Under the pieces are notes generated by a model. That model ran no database searches and had not been told where the DNA came from. It saw only the letters and a program-made list of their open reading frames with translations. 11,098 nt of DNA, from the NCBI RefSeq assembly GCF_022810445.1, contig NZ_JAACGD010000056.1, positions 1 to 11,098 on the forward strand. The letters are read 5' to 3'. Within the stretch, counting starts at the first letter, position 1, and every line of letters starts with the position of its first letter. This document shows positions 1 to 8,600 of the stretch, piece by piece. The DNA comes from Candidatus Cardinium sp. cBcalN2 (GTDB taxonomy: Bacteria > Bacteroidota > Bacteroidia > Cytophagales > Amoebophilaceae). A program made the translations under genes and the position numbers.

Positions 1-19
1 CTGCAATCCATCCCGGCAA

Positions 20-112
20 CTGTTTTTCTTTTCAACTGTAAACTCCGCTTTCTGATCGCACTTTTTTCAAAGGACGCGTTTTTTTCCTAGCATAAGCCAT
101 AGTGATGAACGG
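20..112 (+). repeat. Dispersed repeat copy A
   Basis: This stretch aligns along its length with the reverse complement of 10994-11095. Both start with CTGTTTTTCT, continue through a CTGATCGCA core and an AAGGA(C)GCGTTTTT block, and end in TGAACGG. Small indels and substitutions separate them, so this copy is old or degenerate. It lies about 90 nt beyond the stop codon of the minus-strand accD gene, in the 3' flank. CGCGTTT (75-81) and AAACGCG (113-119) can pair over a long loop. I see no transposase or target-site duplication. The copy may extend slightly beyond the limits given. Confidence 0.65.
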
Positions 113-140
113 AAACGCGCTACTGTAAAGCTATAATAAT

Positions 141-168
141 ATAGATAGATAGATAGATAGATAGATAG
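141..168. repeat. (ATAG)7 tetranucleotide microsatellite
   Basis: Seven perfect head-to-tail copies of ATAG are followed directly by a T6 run. The array lies 35 nt past the accD stop codon, outside any recognised gene, between accD and repeat copy A. Perfect tetranucleotide arrays of this length are prone to slipped-strand length change. Here that could affect only an untranslated 3' region or something left of the window. Confidence 0.95.
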
Positions 169-203
169 TTTTTTGATTGATCAACAAATAAGCAAAAGCA
201 TAC

Positions 204-1064
204 TTACCGCAACATCTTCAAGAGTAAGCTAACGCTTTTTTTTAACTTCCGTCTATCTACAATCATATCCAAGAAGCCATGCGCCAATAAAAATTCTGCT
301 GTTTGAAACCCTTTTGGCAATTCTTTACCCACCGTTTCTCGAATCACACGTGGACCTGCAAAACCAATCAATGCACCTGGTTCAGCTATATTGATATCAC
401 CTAGCATGGCATAAGAGGCGCTTACACCACCTGTAGTAGGATCAGTCAGTAGCGAGATATAAGGAAGTTTAGCATCAGCTAATTGGCGTAATTTAGCAGC
501 TGTTTTGGCCATTTGCATCAGAGAAAAACTACCCTCCATCATCCGGGCACCTCCAGACTTAGAAATAATCAGCAGGGGCGTGCGATGGGCCAAACAATGG
601 TTGATCAATTGGGCTATTTTTTCGCCCACTACACTACCCATAGAACCGCCAATGAATTTAAAATCCATGCAAGCAATCGCAATAGGAAATGCATCAATGG
701 TGCCATAAGCCGTTCGTATAGCATCTATTAAATCGGTTTGTGTTTCTGCTTGCTTTAGACGCTCTGTATAAGGCCTATTATCTACAAATTGGAGTGGATC
801 TACCGATCGGAGAGTTGCATTAAGTTCTGTAAACTTATTCTGATCGAATAAAATAGCAAAATATTCCTTTGAGCCAATCGGTAAATGATATCCATCATCT
901 GGTACAACTTGTAAATTTTCCTCTAATACTTTGCTGTGTATAATCTTCCCTTTGGGTGTTTTAACCCAAATACCATCCGGTGACTCTTTTTTGTCGGAAC
1001 TAGGGGTTAGAATTCCTTTCTTTTTGCGCTTAAACCAACTTAGGTTGTCGTTTATTAAATTCAT
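204..1064 (-). CDS. accD: Acetyl-CoA carboxylase carboxyltransferase subunit beta
   Basis: AccD pairs with AccA to move the carboxyl group from biotin carrier protein to acetyl-CoA, giving malonyl-CoA, the first committed step of cytoplasmic fatty-acid synthesis. The crotonase-like core is intact: [15 protein letters not shown], the oxyanion-type [11 protein letters not shown], then [18 protein letters not shown] and [11 protein letters not shown]. The N-terminal zinc ribbon of typical AccD is degenerate. The segment from IWVK to YHLP, where E. coli has CxxC...CxxC, contains no cysteine. The frame opens at a GTG at 1118, with ATGs at 1085 and 1064. I chose 1064 (286 residues) because family members begin close to the SWFKR motif, seven codons downstream; 1085 is also possible. 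lysS lies upstream on the same strand, close enough for cotranscription. Identification is firm; only the start is uncertain. Confidence 0.93.
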   Translation of the reverse strand: MNLINDNLSWFKRKKKGILTPSSDKKESPDGIWVKTPKGKIIHSKVLEENLQVVPDDGYHLPIGSKEYFAILFDQNKFTELNATLRSVDPLQFVDNRPYTERLKQAETQTDLIDAIRTAYGTIDAFPIAIACMDFKFIGGSMGSVVGEKIAQLINHCLAHRTPLLIISKSGGARMMEGSFSLMQMAKTAAKLRQLADAKLPYISLLTDPTTGGVSASYAMLGDINIAEPGALIGFAGPRVIRETVGKELPKGFQTAEFLLAHGFLDMIVDRRKLKKSVSLLLKMLR

Positions 1065-1232
1065 ACAATTATTTACAAAATTCATTATACCGCTTGCAAA
1101 ATCTATTGCTGATGGCACTTTTGATGTCGAAACTTATCTATGCTCCTCCAATACATTGAGTATGGTGCGGTGCTCAACTGCACTTTTTCTAAAAAAAATT
1201 CATCACAAATAGCTTGTGCAAACAGTATATTA

Positions 1233-1252
1233 AAAGCCACCTTAAAGGCTTT
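1233..1252 (-). terminator. Weak hairpin at the lysS stop, possible terminator
   Basis: On the minus strand AAAGCC (1252-1247) can pair with GGCTTT (1238-1233) across an 8-nt loop. The following bases extend the T run to four before AATA. The stem overlaps the lysS stop codon. It is short and the U tract is poor, so it may only attenuate transcription into accD, or do nothing. Confidence 0.25.
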
Positions 1253-2774
1253 ATGGGCTTTCAGGACGCATTTGCGGAAAAAATATCACATCTTGAATAG
1301 AACTGGAGTTGGTCATAATCATTGTTAGGCGATCTATACCGATTCCAATACCTACGGTCGGAGGCATACCATAGCGTAAAGCTTTTAAAAAATCATGGTC
1401 TACCACCATGGCCTCTTCATCTCCACGTTCGCCTAATGTACGCTGTTCTTCTAGCCTTTTCTGCTGATCGATCGGATCATTTAACTCGGAAAAAGCATTA
1501 CATATTTCCTTACCAGCACATATTACTTCAAATCGTTCCGTTAAAGCTGGATTTTCTCGATGGCGTTTAGCTAAAGGAGACATTTCAACGGGATAGTCGG
1601 TTATAATGGTAGGCTGAATCAGATGAGGTTCGCACTTTGAACCAAAGATTTCATCTATAATCTTACCCTTGGCTACGTTATCTGCCACATCAATATGGAG
1701 CTGATGGGTTACGTTGCGTAATGCCGTTTCATCCATATTGCTCACATCATATCCAGTAAAATGGTGGATCGCTTCAAACATCGTAAAACGTTTCCATGGC
1801 TGCTCGAAGTTAATCAGATGAGGCCCAAATGGCACCTTTGTGCTGCCATGTAGCGCAAGCGCCACTTCTTCTATCAATGCTGCTACATAGTCCATCATCC
1901 AAATGTAATCTTTGTAGGCAACATAAAGTTCTACTTGCGTAAACTCAGGATTATGAAAGCGGGACATGCCTTCATTTCTAAAATCTTTAGCAAACTCATA
2001 AACTCCTTCATATCCACCAATAATTAATCTTTTTAAGTAGAGCTCATTAGAAATACGTAAATATAAAGGAATATCTAACGTATGATGGTGGGTAGTAAAG
2101 GGGCGTGCAGATGCACCTCCATAAATGGGTTGCAGGATAGGAGTTTCTACCTCTAGATAACCTTGTCGGTGCAAGGAAGCTTTCATGGTATGAATCAATT
2201 TGGCTCGTTGTTCAAATACCTTTCGTACGGAGGGATTAACAATTAAGTCGACATACCTTTGGCGATAACGTTGTTCAGGATTGGTAAAAGCATCATGTAC
2301 TTTGATCCCTTCTTGGGTAGTTACCTCTTTGACAATTGGTAAAGGGGCCAGTGATTTGGTTAGTAAGCGAAGATGGGTAACGTGAATCGCTATAGCCCCT
2401 ACTTGAGTGGTAAAGACCGAACCTTGCACTTCAATGATATCTCCTATATCTAGTAACTTTTTAAAAAAAGTATTGTAGTGGCTTTTATCCTCTCCTGGAC
2501 AAATAGCATCTCGTTGGACATAGAGTTGCATGCGTCCACTCGCATCTTGTAATTCTACAAAAGAGGCTGCGCCCATAATCCTGCGCCCCATAATGCGACC
2601 GGCCAGTACGACATGGCTATAGCATTCCTTATCTGTTTCTTTGTAACCCGCAAGAATAGTGGCTGCTGTCGCATTGATGGTGTTCACAAAGGCTGGGTAG
2701 GGATCAACACCCATCGATTCTAAAAGGGTTTTTTTCTGCGTTCGAATGATGGCTTGTTCACTCAGTTCGTGCAT
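1251..2774 (-). CDS. lysS: Lysyl-tRNA synthetase, class II
   Basis: This enzyme charges tRNA-Lys with lysine using ATP, in the cytoplasm, as a homodimer. The 507 residues match the usual length of bacterial class II LysRS. Residues 1-30 carry the typical LSEQ...R lead and GVDPYP. Residues 54-140 form the OB-fold anticodon-binding domain (VVLAGRIMGRR...SFVELQD.SGRMQLY). The catalytic domain has motif 1 around GYLEVETPILQ (205-215), GGASARPFTTHH (219-230), motif 2 RNEGMSRFHNPEFTQVELY (266-284) and motif 3 GIGIGIDRL (475-483). It ends in DVIFFPQMRPE, as the family does. The ATG start places the N-terminus exactly where homologues begin. It is divergent from the OstA-like gene and upstream of accD on the same strand. 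All catalytic motifs are intact, so it should be functional. Confidence 0.97.
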   Translation of the reverse strand: MHELSEQAIIRTQKKTLLESMGVDPYPAFVNTINATAATILAGYKETDKECYSHVVLAGRIMGRRIMGAASFVELQDASGRMQLYVQRDAICPGEDKSHYNTFFKKLLDIGDIIEVQGSVFTTQVGAIAIHVTHLRLLTKSLAPLPIVKEVTTQEGIKVHDAFTNPEQRYRQRYVDLIVNPSVRKVFEQRAKLIHTMKASLHRQGYLEVETPILQPIYGGASARPFTTHHHTLDIPLYLRISNELYLKRLIIGGYEGVYEFAKDFRNEGMSRFHNPEFTQVELYVAYKDYIWMMDYVAALIEEVALALHGSTKVPFGPHLINFEQPWKRFTMFEAIHHFTGYDVSNMDETALRNVTHQLHIDVADNVAKGKIIDEIFGSKCEPHLIQPTIITDYPVEMSPLAKRHRENPALTERFEVICAGKEICNAFSELNDPIDQQKRLEEQRTLGERGDEEAMVVDHDFLKALRYGMPPTVGIGIGIDRLTMIMTNSSSIQDVIFFPQMRPESP

Positions 2775-3031
2775 GGCAATATAATAATTCGTGTAAAAAT
2801 TAAGGAATAAAGTCTTTCATGGTTATGCCGCTGGTTTATGCAGCCAAAACCTTTGGTTAGGCTGAGCATGACTAACGATAGAGACTTGCCTAATTTACAT
2901 TTTATTTTTATAAATTCTAGATCTGGTAACCGCTTAACACAAAAAGGTATTTATATAAAGCGTACAATCCATATCTTCCTTTTTATTAAATTTAAACTGG
3001 TGATTAATTTTTTAGTGAAAACGTAAAGCAA

Positions 3032-4546
3032 ATGTTTAAAAAAATCATTTACTCTATTCTATATCTATTGGCTTGGCCCCTTTGTGCTTTAGCTGACCCT
3101 ATCACCTATCAGGCAGATAGACTGGAAGGTGAGGTTGTCAACGATAAGGCTTGTAAGAAATTAGAAGGCAATGTGGTGATTACTTTTGATACCCATGGTA
3201 TGACCTTGACCGCAGATAGAGTCTATAAATATGATGATCAAGAGGTAATAGAGGCGCAAGGTAATGTTAAAATTGTGGATCGAGAAGGTAGCGTATTAAA
3301 AAGTGGCCTCTTGACTTATGATTTAGCACACAAGCAAGCCATTTTCGAAAATGATGTAAGCTGTTCCTCTACAAAGGCTATGTTTTATACCCCTAAACTA
3401 ATTTATGATGTAGAAAAGAAACAGGGGAAGTTTTTGCAAGGAGGAAAATTGGTACAAGATCAAATGGTTTTGACCAGTAATAAGGGGGTTTATGATGGTG
3501 CACGCCATCAAGTTACCTTTTCTAAAAAAGTAGTATTGGTAGATCCTAATTATAGGCTCCATTGCGACCAGTTGCATTATCATACGGAGTCAGAGGTTGC
3601 TTATTTTCGTGGAGATACTAAAATTATCCATCAAGAAGGGGTACTGACCACTGCCAAAGGCGGCCAATATGTTGTACCTAAAAAACAGCTTGCATTTGAC
3701 CAAGGAACACTTACTACAGAAGAAATCATTCTTACTGCAGACCGCTTAGAAATTATTGATGGCCAAGATTGTGCGGCTAGTGGTCATGTTTCGCTTCGAG
3801 CCAAAAAGCATGATGCGGTCATTGTAGGTAAAAAAGCTAGTTATTCTGAAAAAGAAAAAAAAGGAGAGATAACTGGTGAGCCATTATTAACCAAGGTAGT
3901 CAATAATGACTCCATCTACTTACGGGCTAATACCTTTATAGTTTTAGAAAAAACCATCAACAATCACCCTCCAGAGCAAGAAATTCATGCTTTACATGAT
4001 GTCAGACTCTACCAAGAAGAGCTACAAGGTGTGGCCGATGGTGCGGTCTATAATACCAGTAAAAACACCATTCATTTACATAATAAACCAGTGATTTGGT
4101 GTAGCAACTACCAGATTACGGGAGAAGCAGTTTACCTGGTTATAGAAGAGACATCAGAAGCAGTGAAGCTCTTTGTAGATAAAGATTTGTTTATGGCATC
4201 AGCAGATCCAGTTGGTAATTACAATCAAGTAAAGGGACACAAGATGGTGGCATTTTTTAAGCAGGGTGCTATTGAAAAGATGTCGATAAACGGTAATAGT
4301 GAAAGCCTCTATTTTGCACTAGGGGATAACAATGAGTTAATGGGGATGAACCATATCAAGTGTGATAGTATGGAAATGACTATGATCGACAATGCATTGT
4401 CGGAAATGATATGCAAACCAAAACCTCAGGGGATTTTTTATCCAGCAGAAAAAATTGAAGACACACAAATGAAACTGGATGGTTTTGTTTGGCATGGTGA
4501 AAAATGGCCTACTAAAGAGCATATTTTAGTTAGGAGGGCTTCCTAG
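3032..4546 (+). CDS. OstA/LptA-like exported protein (LPS-transport type)
   Basis: The 504-residue protein begins with a signal peptide: KK, a hydrophobic stretch to about residue 20, and a likely signal peptidase I cut after ALA-21. The mature part is beta-rich with repeated OstA-type units: ADRLEG, LEGNVVITF, LTADRVYKY, EAQGNVKIVD, LTSNKGVYD, VVLVDPNYRLHCDQL, EVAYFRGDTKI and LTADRLEI. This is the pattern of the periplasmic OstA/LptA family, whose members bridge lipopolysaccharide from the inner membrane to the LptD pore. Bacteroidota often carry such long OstA-like proteins with several OstA units; the much shorter E. coli LptA has one. No C-terminal barrel is seen, so it is not LptD. The ATG at 3032 leads straight into the signal peptide; there is only a weak purine stretch upstream. 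The gene stands alone, divergent from lysS. Family membership is fairly sure; the substrate in this organism is inferred. Confidence 0.8.
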   Translation: MFKKIIYSILYLLAWPLCALADPITYQADRLEGEVVNDKACKKLEGNVVITFDTHGMTLTADRVYKYDDQEVIEAQGNVKIVDREGSVLKSGLLTYDLAHKQAIFENDVSCSSTKAMFYTPKLIYDVEKKQGKFLQGGKLVQDQMVLTSNKGVYDGARHQVTFSKKVVLVDPNYRLHCDQLHYHTESEVAYFRGDTKIIHQEGVLTTAKGGQYVVPKKQLAFDQGTLTTEEIILTADRLEIIDGQDCAASGHVSLRAKKHDAVIVGKKASYSEKEKKGEITGEPLLTKVVNNDSIYLRANTFIVLEKTINNHPPEQEIHALHDVRLYQEELQGVADGAVYNTSKNTIHLHNKPVIWCSNYQITGEAVYLVIEETSEAVKLFVDKDLFMASADPVGNYNQVKGHKMVAFFKQGAIEKMSINGNSESLYFALGDNNELMGMNHIKCDSMEMTMIDNALSEMICKPKPQGIFYPAEKIEDTQMKLDGFVWHGEKWPTKEHILVRRAS

Positions 4547-4590
4547 ATAATAAAGAGCTAAAAAGTATCTGTTCGCGAAATTGGTAAAAA

Positions 4591-4690
4591 CTGTTTTTCT
4601 ATTTCAGCTGTAAGGTATGCCTTCAGCAACTTTTTACCCAGGGCTTGATTTTTTGCTTACTTTTTTATCAAGAAAAAAGTAAGTTAAAAA
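4591..4690 (+). repeat. Dispersed repeat copy B with terminal hairpin
   Basis: The first 24 nt (4591-4614) are identical to the reverse complement of 11072-11095. Similarity then weakens (GCAAC..TTTTAC.CAGGG...GATTTTTT) and the copy ends in the hairpin at 4656-4683. It starts 44 nt after the stop of the OstA-like gene. Read from CTG at 4591, the frame stays open for about 40 codons and gives a hydrophobic, phenylalanine- and leucine-rich peptide that parallels copy D. There is no start codon for it here. Confidence 0.65.
4656..4683. repeat. Perfect inverted repeat H1, loop ATCAAG
   Basis: CTTACTTTTTT (4656-4666) pairs perfectly with AAAAAAGTAAG (4673-4683) around the loop ATCAAG; a G.T wobble extends the stem by one pair. 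It forms the 3' end of repeat copy B. The following bases are TTAAAAAC, not a T run, so it is not a textbook intrinsic terminator. In position it could still help end transcription or protect the 3' end of the upstream message. Confidence 0.85.
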
Positions 4691-4730
4691 CATCTTATTT
4701 CCCACTGACTTGAACAGATACCATCTGAAA

Positions 4731-4807
4731 ACTGTGCTTGCTGGTCACAGCTTTTTCCAAGGGCACATTTTTCTTAGCTATTTTTACCATAGTCTTGAGC
4801 AGTAACC
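4731..4807 (+). repeat. Dispersed repeat fragment C1
   Basis: TTGCTGGTCACAGC (4738-4751), CCAAGGGCACATTTTT and a distal TAGC...CCATAGT stretch match the middle and end of copies A and D. The 5' CTGTTTTTCT block is missing. The core 4738-4772 has the same 35-nt length as in copies A, C2 and D. It shares TAGC..ATA..CCATAGT with copy A rather than with D, suggesting that A and C1 are the closer pair in their 3' parts. Confidence 0.55.
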
Positions 4808-4842
4808 TTGCTGAGCGCAACTATTTTAAAAGGAGCATTTTT
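4808..4842 (+). repeat. Dispersed repeat fragment C2 (core only)
   Basis: This 35-nt block matches the reverse complement of 11031-11065 at 32 of 35 positions with no gap. It follows fragment C1 directly, so two core units are in tandem. Only the TTGCTGA...AAGGAGC.TTTTT core is present. Neither the CTGTTTTTCT head nor a hairpin tail belongs obviously to it. Confidence 0.65.
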
Positions 4843-4865
4843 GAGGTGGACCTATGCCAAATTAG

Positions 4866-4918
4866 CGAATGGACGCGATTTTTTAGCTACTTTTTGATCA
4901 AGCAAAAAGTAGCTAAAA
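4866..4918 (+). repeat. Dispersed repeat tail fragment C3 with hairpin H2
   Basis: GGACGCGATTTTTT resembles GGACGCGTTTTTTT of copy A and is followed by the strongest hairpin in the window. TTTTAGCTACTTTTTG (4881-4896) pairs perfectly over 16 bp with CAAAAAGTAGCTAAAA (4903-4918) around the loop ATCAAG, the same loop as H1. It lies 34 nt beyond the stop of the minus-strand membrane-protein gene and between converging genes. No T tract follows the stem on either strand, so an intrinsic-terminator role is unproven. Confidence 0.7.
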
Positions 4919-4952
4919 CATTCCTTAATAGATAACGTAAACAAAATGCCAT

Positions 4953-5546
4953 TTAAGGCAGCTGCTTTTCTTCTAAAAATTTACTGGAGAAGAATTTCCC
5001 TACTATATAACCCATAGATGCTGCCACTACAGTTAAAAATAAATCTTTTTCTAGCTCTAGAAATAAAAACAAAATCTCTTTTTTCTGGTAGACTACTAAA
5101 AATAGATCTAAATAAAAAAGACAATACAAACAAGTAAATAAAATCCATGTTGTAGAAATGGTTTTTTCACTTTTTATTTTCTTAACCCAAAAGCCAAACA
5201 ACACGATAGCACCAGCTGAAAGTAGCAATAATAAAAAAGAAAAGATTGGATACAACAGCAGATTGGCTAAAACATTGTAACAAAGTGCCAAACCACCTAA
5301 TATGTTTTGGATTGCTCCTTCTGAATGGGTATCTTTTTTCAGTATCTCATCTAGAGAATCAGAGGGCGTATCTTGCCCAGCAGGCATATCTTGCCCAGTA
5401 GTAGTATTCGAATTAGGGTCTAATTCCGTAACTTGCAAAGTTTGAAAAACTATATTCCCCTTGTACCAGGATGGCATAGGATCATTTAATGTAAAATTTG
5501 TTGCTATACAAACAACCATGCTGAGTAAATAGGATAAAAAATACAT
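4953..5546 (-). CDS. Unrecognised small multi-pass membrane protein
   Basis: I do not recognise this 197-residue protein. It starts with a hydrophobic signal or anchor (residues 2-17, MYFLSYLLSMVVCIA). A polar, Asp/Thr/Pro-rich segment follows (about 21-78) with a small internal duplication GQDMPAGQDTP. Then come three clear hydrophobic helices at about 80-98, 101-120 and 132-152, a hydrophobic stretch near 157-164, and a last helix at about 169-185. A basic patch VKKIKSEK follows the third of these segments. It is probably an inner-membrane protein with its polar N-terminal segment outside the cytoplasm. It is divergent from the baseplate gene across 133 bp. That adjacency could point to a link with the injection system, but I see no family evidence. 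The ATG at 5546 is the natural start because the hydrophobic leader follows it. Confidence 0.7.
   Translation of the reverse strand: MYFLSYLLSMVVCIATNFTLNDPMPSWYKGNIVFQTLQVTELDPNSNTTTGQDMPAGQDTPSDSLDEILKKDTHSEGAIQNILGGLALCYNVLANLLLYPIFSFLLLLLSAGAIVLFGFWVKKIKSEKTISTTWILFTCLYCLFYLDLFLVVYQKKEILFLFLELEKDLFLTVVAASMGYIVGKFFSSKFLEEKQLP
5369..5398. repeat. 12-nt direct repeat, 18-nt period
   Basis: TATCTTGCCCAG occurs at 5369-5380 and 5387-5398, inside the membrane-protein gene. It is in frame and encodes the duplicated GQD motif in the polar segment. It looks like a small in-frame duplication in a linker. Confidence 0.85.
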
Positions 5547-5679
5547 AAATTTGAAGCTTAATTACTTTTTTATAAATCGTTTTTGGGTTAGATTAATGTT
5601 AGAGCATAGCGATTATCTACTTAACCACGTTTAGCTACTCAATATCTTAATTTTTAGAAAAAGATCATAGTTTAAATAT
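5547..5679. promoter_or_regulatory. Divergent intergenic region, likely two promoters
   Basis: This 133-bp AT-rich gap separates the starts of the minus-strand membrane protein and the plus-strand baseplate gene, so both promoters should lie here. I could not find a convincing -33 TTTG / -7 TAnnTTTG pair of the Bacteroidota type on either strand. No clear ribosome binding site precedes either ATG, which is common in this phylum. Confidence 0.35.
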
Positions 5680-8600
5680 ATGAATATTCAAAAGAAGTTT
5701 AATATTTTATTTACTAGAAGAGGTACCTGCCATGCTGAACGCTTACTACCTGAATTAGTAGACAACAATCTATTGATTAGTGACAGACAATTTAGTGATC
5801 ACCTGCGATTCCTCTATCTGTATACAGATTTATTAGCCTATTATGATAACAATAATCAACGCATAGATCAAAATATCTGGCGAAAGTTTTTAGAGCAAGA
5901 TGATACGGTTATACGTTCCCTCATTCTACACACTAATATCGATACTTTAAAGAAAATTATTCATAAAGATTTTGCAACACTGCGGCATACCCATACAGAG
6001 ATTGCAGAAAGCAAGTCTATGCATCATATCTTGGTAATAGCTCGAGAGTTAATCATTTTATTAGATTATTGGTATAAGAATCTATCTAACATAGATGTGG
6101 TTCGAGTAAAATTACATACGATTATACATGAAGAAATAAATACCCATATCAGTAAAATATACAAGGTTCTGCAGCAGCATGGTCAAGCCAGTACCAGCCA
6201 AGCTTTTATAGATTTTTCTGTTTTTCTTTATGAAAAGTGCCATAATGCTTCTTTATGGGAACTAAAATCTAATCTAGTTTATGATGAAATAAATAGTAAG
6301 GAACCTAATGACCAGCAAGTTATCGATATTTTTGATGATTTTTTTGATGCTGTTTTTAACACTATTTATAAATTAAAGCAGCTAGCTGCTAGTGATTATT
6401 TTGACACCCTATCTTCTCAAGATAAAGAGCCACATATGGCCCTTTTGATCGCTTTTCTACAACTACTACAATATGCAGATGCGCACCTTAATCACATTCC
6501 CCAAAGGACACTAGATCACTATTATAGACATGTGCTAAAATTCAATAATAATCCGTCTCTGCCGGACCAGGCCTATGTTCACTTTTTACTTAGCCCGAAT
6601 CATCCTTTTGCTTTTGTACCAGAAGGAACCCGTTTAGTGGCAAAAAATCCAGTTAATGGCGAAGATATTTTATTTGAAACGCAAAGAAATATAACGATAA
6701 ATAAAGCTAAAATCGCTCAGATTAATACCTTATTGATTACTAAAAAGCTTGATAAAGAAGGCTATAAAACAGTTGAAATAGCTACTACTACCTATGATCA
6801 CCAACGATTAAAGTCGCTTCCTTTTCAGCTCTTTCCTACCCCAAAAGATAATGAACAAGTCAACAAGCATTCCAATGAACAATTGGCTGTATTGGTTGGT
6901 TCACCCTTATTTCATCTTGCTGAAGGCATGCGTACCATTCATATAAGATGGCAATTTACCTTCGAATCGTTTCAAGTATTAATGGATCGTAACGTCAATA
7001 AGGATATACCTAGTGTAGCATTTTTAAAACACTTGTCAAGTATGCTCTATGCTATGTCACACATACAAGTTACCACTAAAGAGGGGTGGTTTAGCATACC
7101 AGAAGAAGCTGTAGCATTGGAATTTATTGAAGAAACGCGTTGTCTACACATTCGTCTATCTTTAAATGCCGAAGTGCCTCCAATAGAAACATTACCTGCT
7201 GAGTACCAAGGTGACCTAGTAAATCCTGGTACGCCTACTGTATTTGTTGGCGTACGTAATCAAGCATCACTTACTGGCCTCTATCTTTTAAATGGCTTGA
7301 TTCTTGAAAAAATAGATCTAAAAGTTCGTGTGGAGGGTTATCGTGGGTTGGTTCTTCAAAACCAACTAGGCATTATTGATAATAGTCAAATTTTTGAACC
7401 TTTTGGTCCATTGGCCAAGCTAGATAGCAGTTTTTATATAGGCAGTGGAGAGATTTTCTCTAAAAACTTAACTGACTTAAAAATACATATCAAATGGGAT
7501 AGCCTTCCTACCTTAGAAGGAGGCTTTAAATCTTATTATGATGCCTATCCCACTATAGTAAATAACGATGATTTCAAAGTAAATATTGCTTACTTAAATC
7601 ACCAACACTGGCATCCATCTCCTGCCTCAAAAAGACAAATTGTGCCTCTTTTTCACTCCATAAAAAATAATCAAGGTAGTGAGCAGTTGGATCATCTTAA
7701 AACCATTCATGATATTGACTTAGCTGCATTACGGATCACTAAATCAAACCATCCGCTGGATGTTTCAGTGTATGGTCCTAAAACAGTATCCGGTTTTTTA
7801 AAATTACAATTATGTGCACCCGAACAAGCTTTTGGCCATGCCATCTATCCCAATATTATGAGTAGTGTACTGGTTAAAAATGCACAAAAAAAGAAAGAAG
7901 AAGCCGTAACTGTTTTGAATGAACCTTATACACCTCTTATAAAATCCATTACAGTTGATTACGAAGCAGAAGAGTCTATGGTATTAACTTCTCCCCCTGG
8001 GGAAGAAGAAGAAAAGTACTTAAATAGCTTTTTTCATATTTCTTCTTTTGGCTATTTAAAAACTTTTCCTAGTAGGGTAACTACGCCATCTACCTTATTA
8101 CCACTGGTAGAACAAAAAGAATCATTTATAGCTTTTGGGATAGAAGAGCTAAATAGCAACCACTTATCTATGCATATAGCTATTGGCCAGGCTAATCCAG
8201 ATCAAGAAACCCAGCAACCTAAATGGTTTTATTTGTCTGATAATACCTGGTTACCTTTTGAAGAGGCGATTGTTCTAGATGGAACAGACGGCTTATCTAA
8301 ATCAGGTCTGATGATTTTTGATTTGTCTAACCTACCCAGAAAGATTAACACAAACAATACCCGCATGACCCCAGGGTTAATCTGGATTAAAGCACAGTTT
8401 ATGGATAAGAAAAGAGCCTTAGTCACTATCGTTGGGGTCTATACGCAAGCAGTTGCCGTATCGAGGGTTATGAATAAAAATGGTGTCTTTTCTGCTCCAT
8501 TACTCCCTGAAAAAGCCATTCAACAATTACAGAACCCTATAGAAGGCATTGAGTTGGTGCTACAACCTTTTCAAACCTTTGGTGGAAGACAGTTTGAAAA

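Larger units (their letters stand above)
4547..4952. other. 406-bp convergent gap made of repeat fragments
   Basis: This gap lies between the 3' ends of the OstA-like gene (+) and the membrane-protein gene (-). I find no credible gene in it. From 4591 to 4918 nearly everything can be assigned to copies or fragments of the repeat family also seen at 20-112 and 10994-11095, plus two hairpins. The remainder (4547-4590, about 4691-4730 and 4919-4952) shows no recognisable content beyond a small CAGAT/ATCTG inverted repeat near 4715-4727. Confidence 0.6.

Noticed and set aside
505..731. Plus-strand frames across accD
   Set aside because: They are antisense shadows of the strongly conserved carboxyltransferase core.
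2838..3026. 62-codon plus-strand frame just upstream of the OstA-like gene
   Set aside because: It has low-complexity AT-rich composition, no recognisable domain and no ribosome-binding context. It most likely is the leader region between divergent lysS and the OstA-like gene.
4881..4918. H2 as a bidirectional intrinsic terminator
   Set aside because: The stem is A/T-rich and on both strands it is followed by A-rich or mixed sequence rather than a T tract. Position fits but structure does not.
4738..4935. 65-codon plus-strand frame beginning with TTG
   Set aside because: It is made up of repeat fragments C1-C3 and a hairpin. It is treated as repeat sequence, although the possible peptide frame of the family is noted as a finding.
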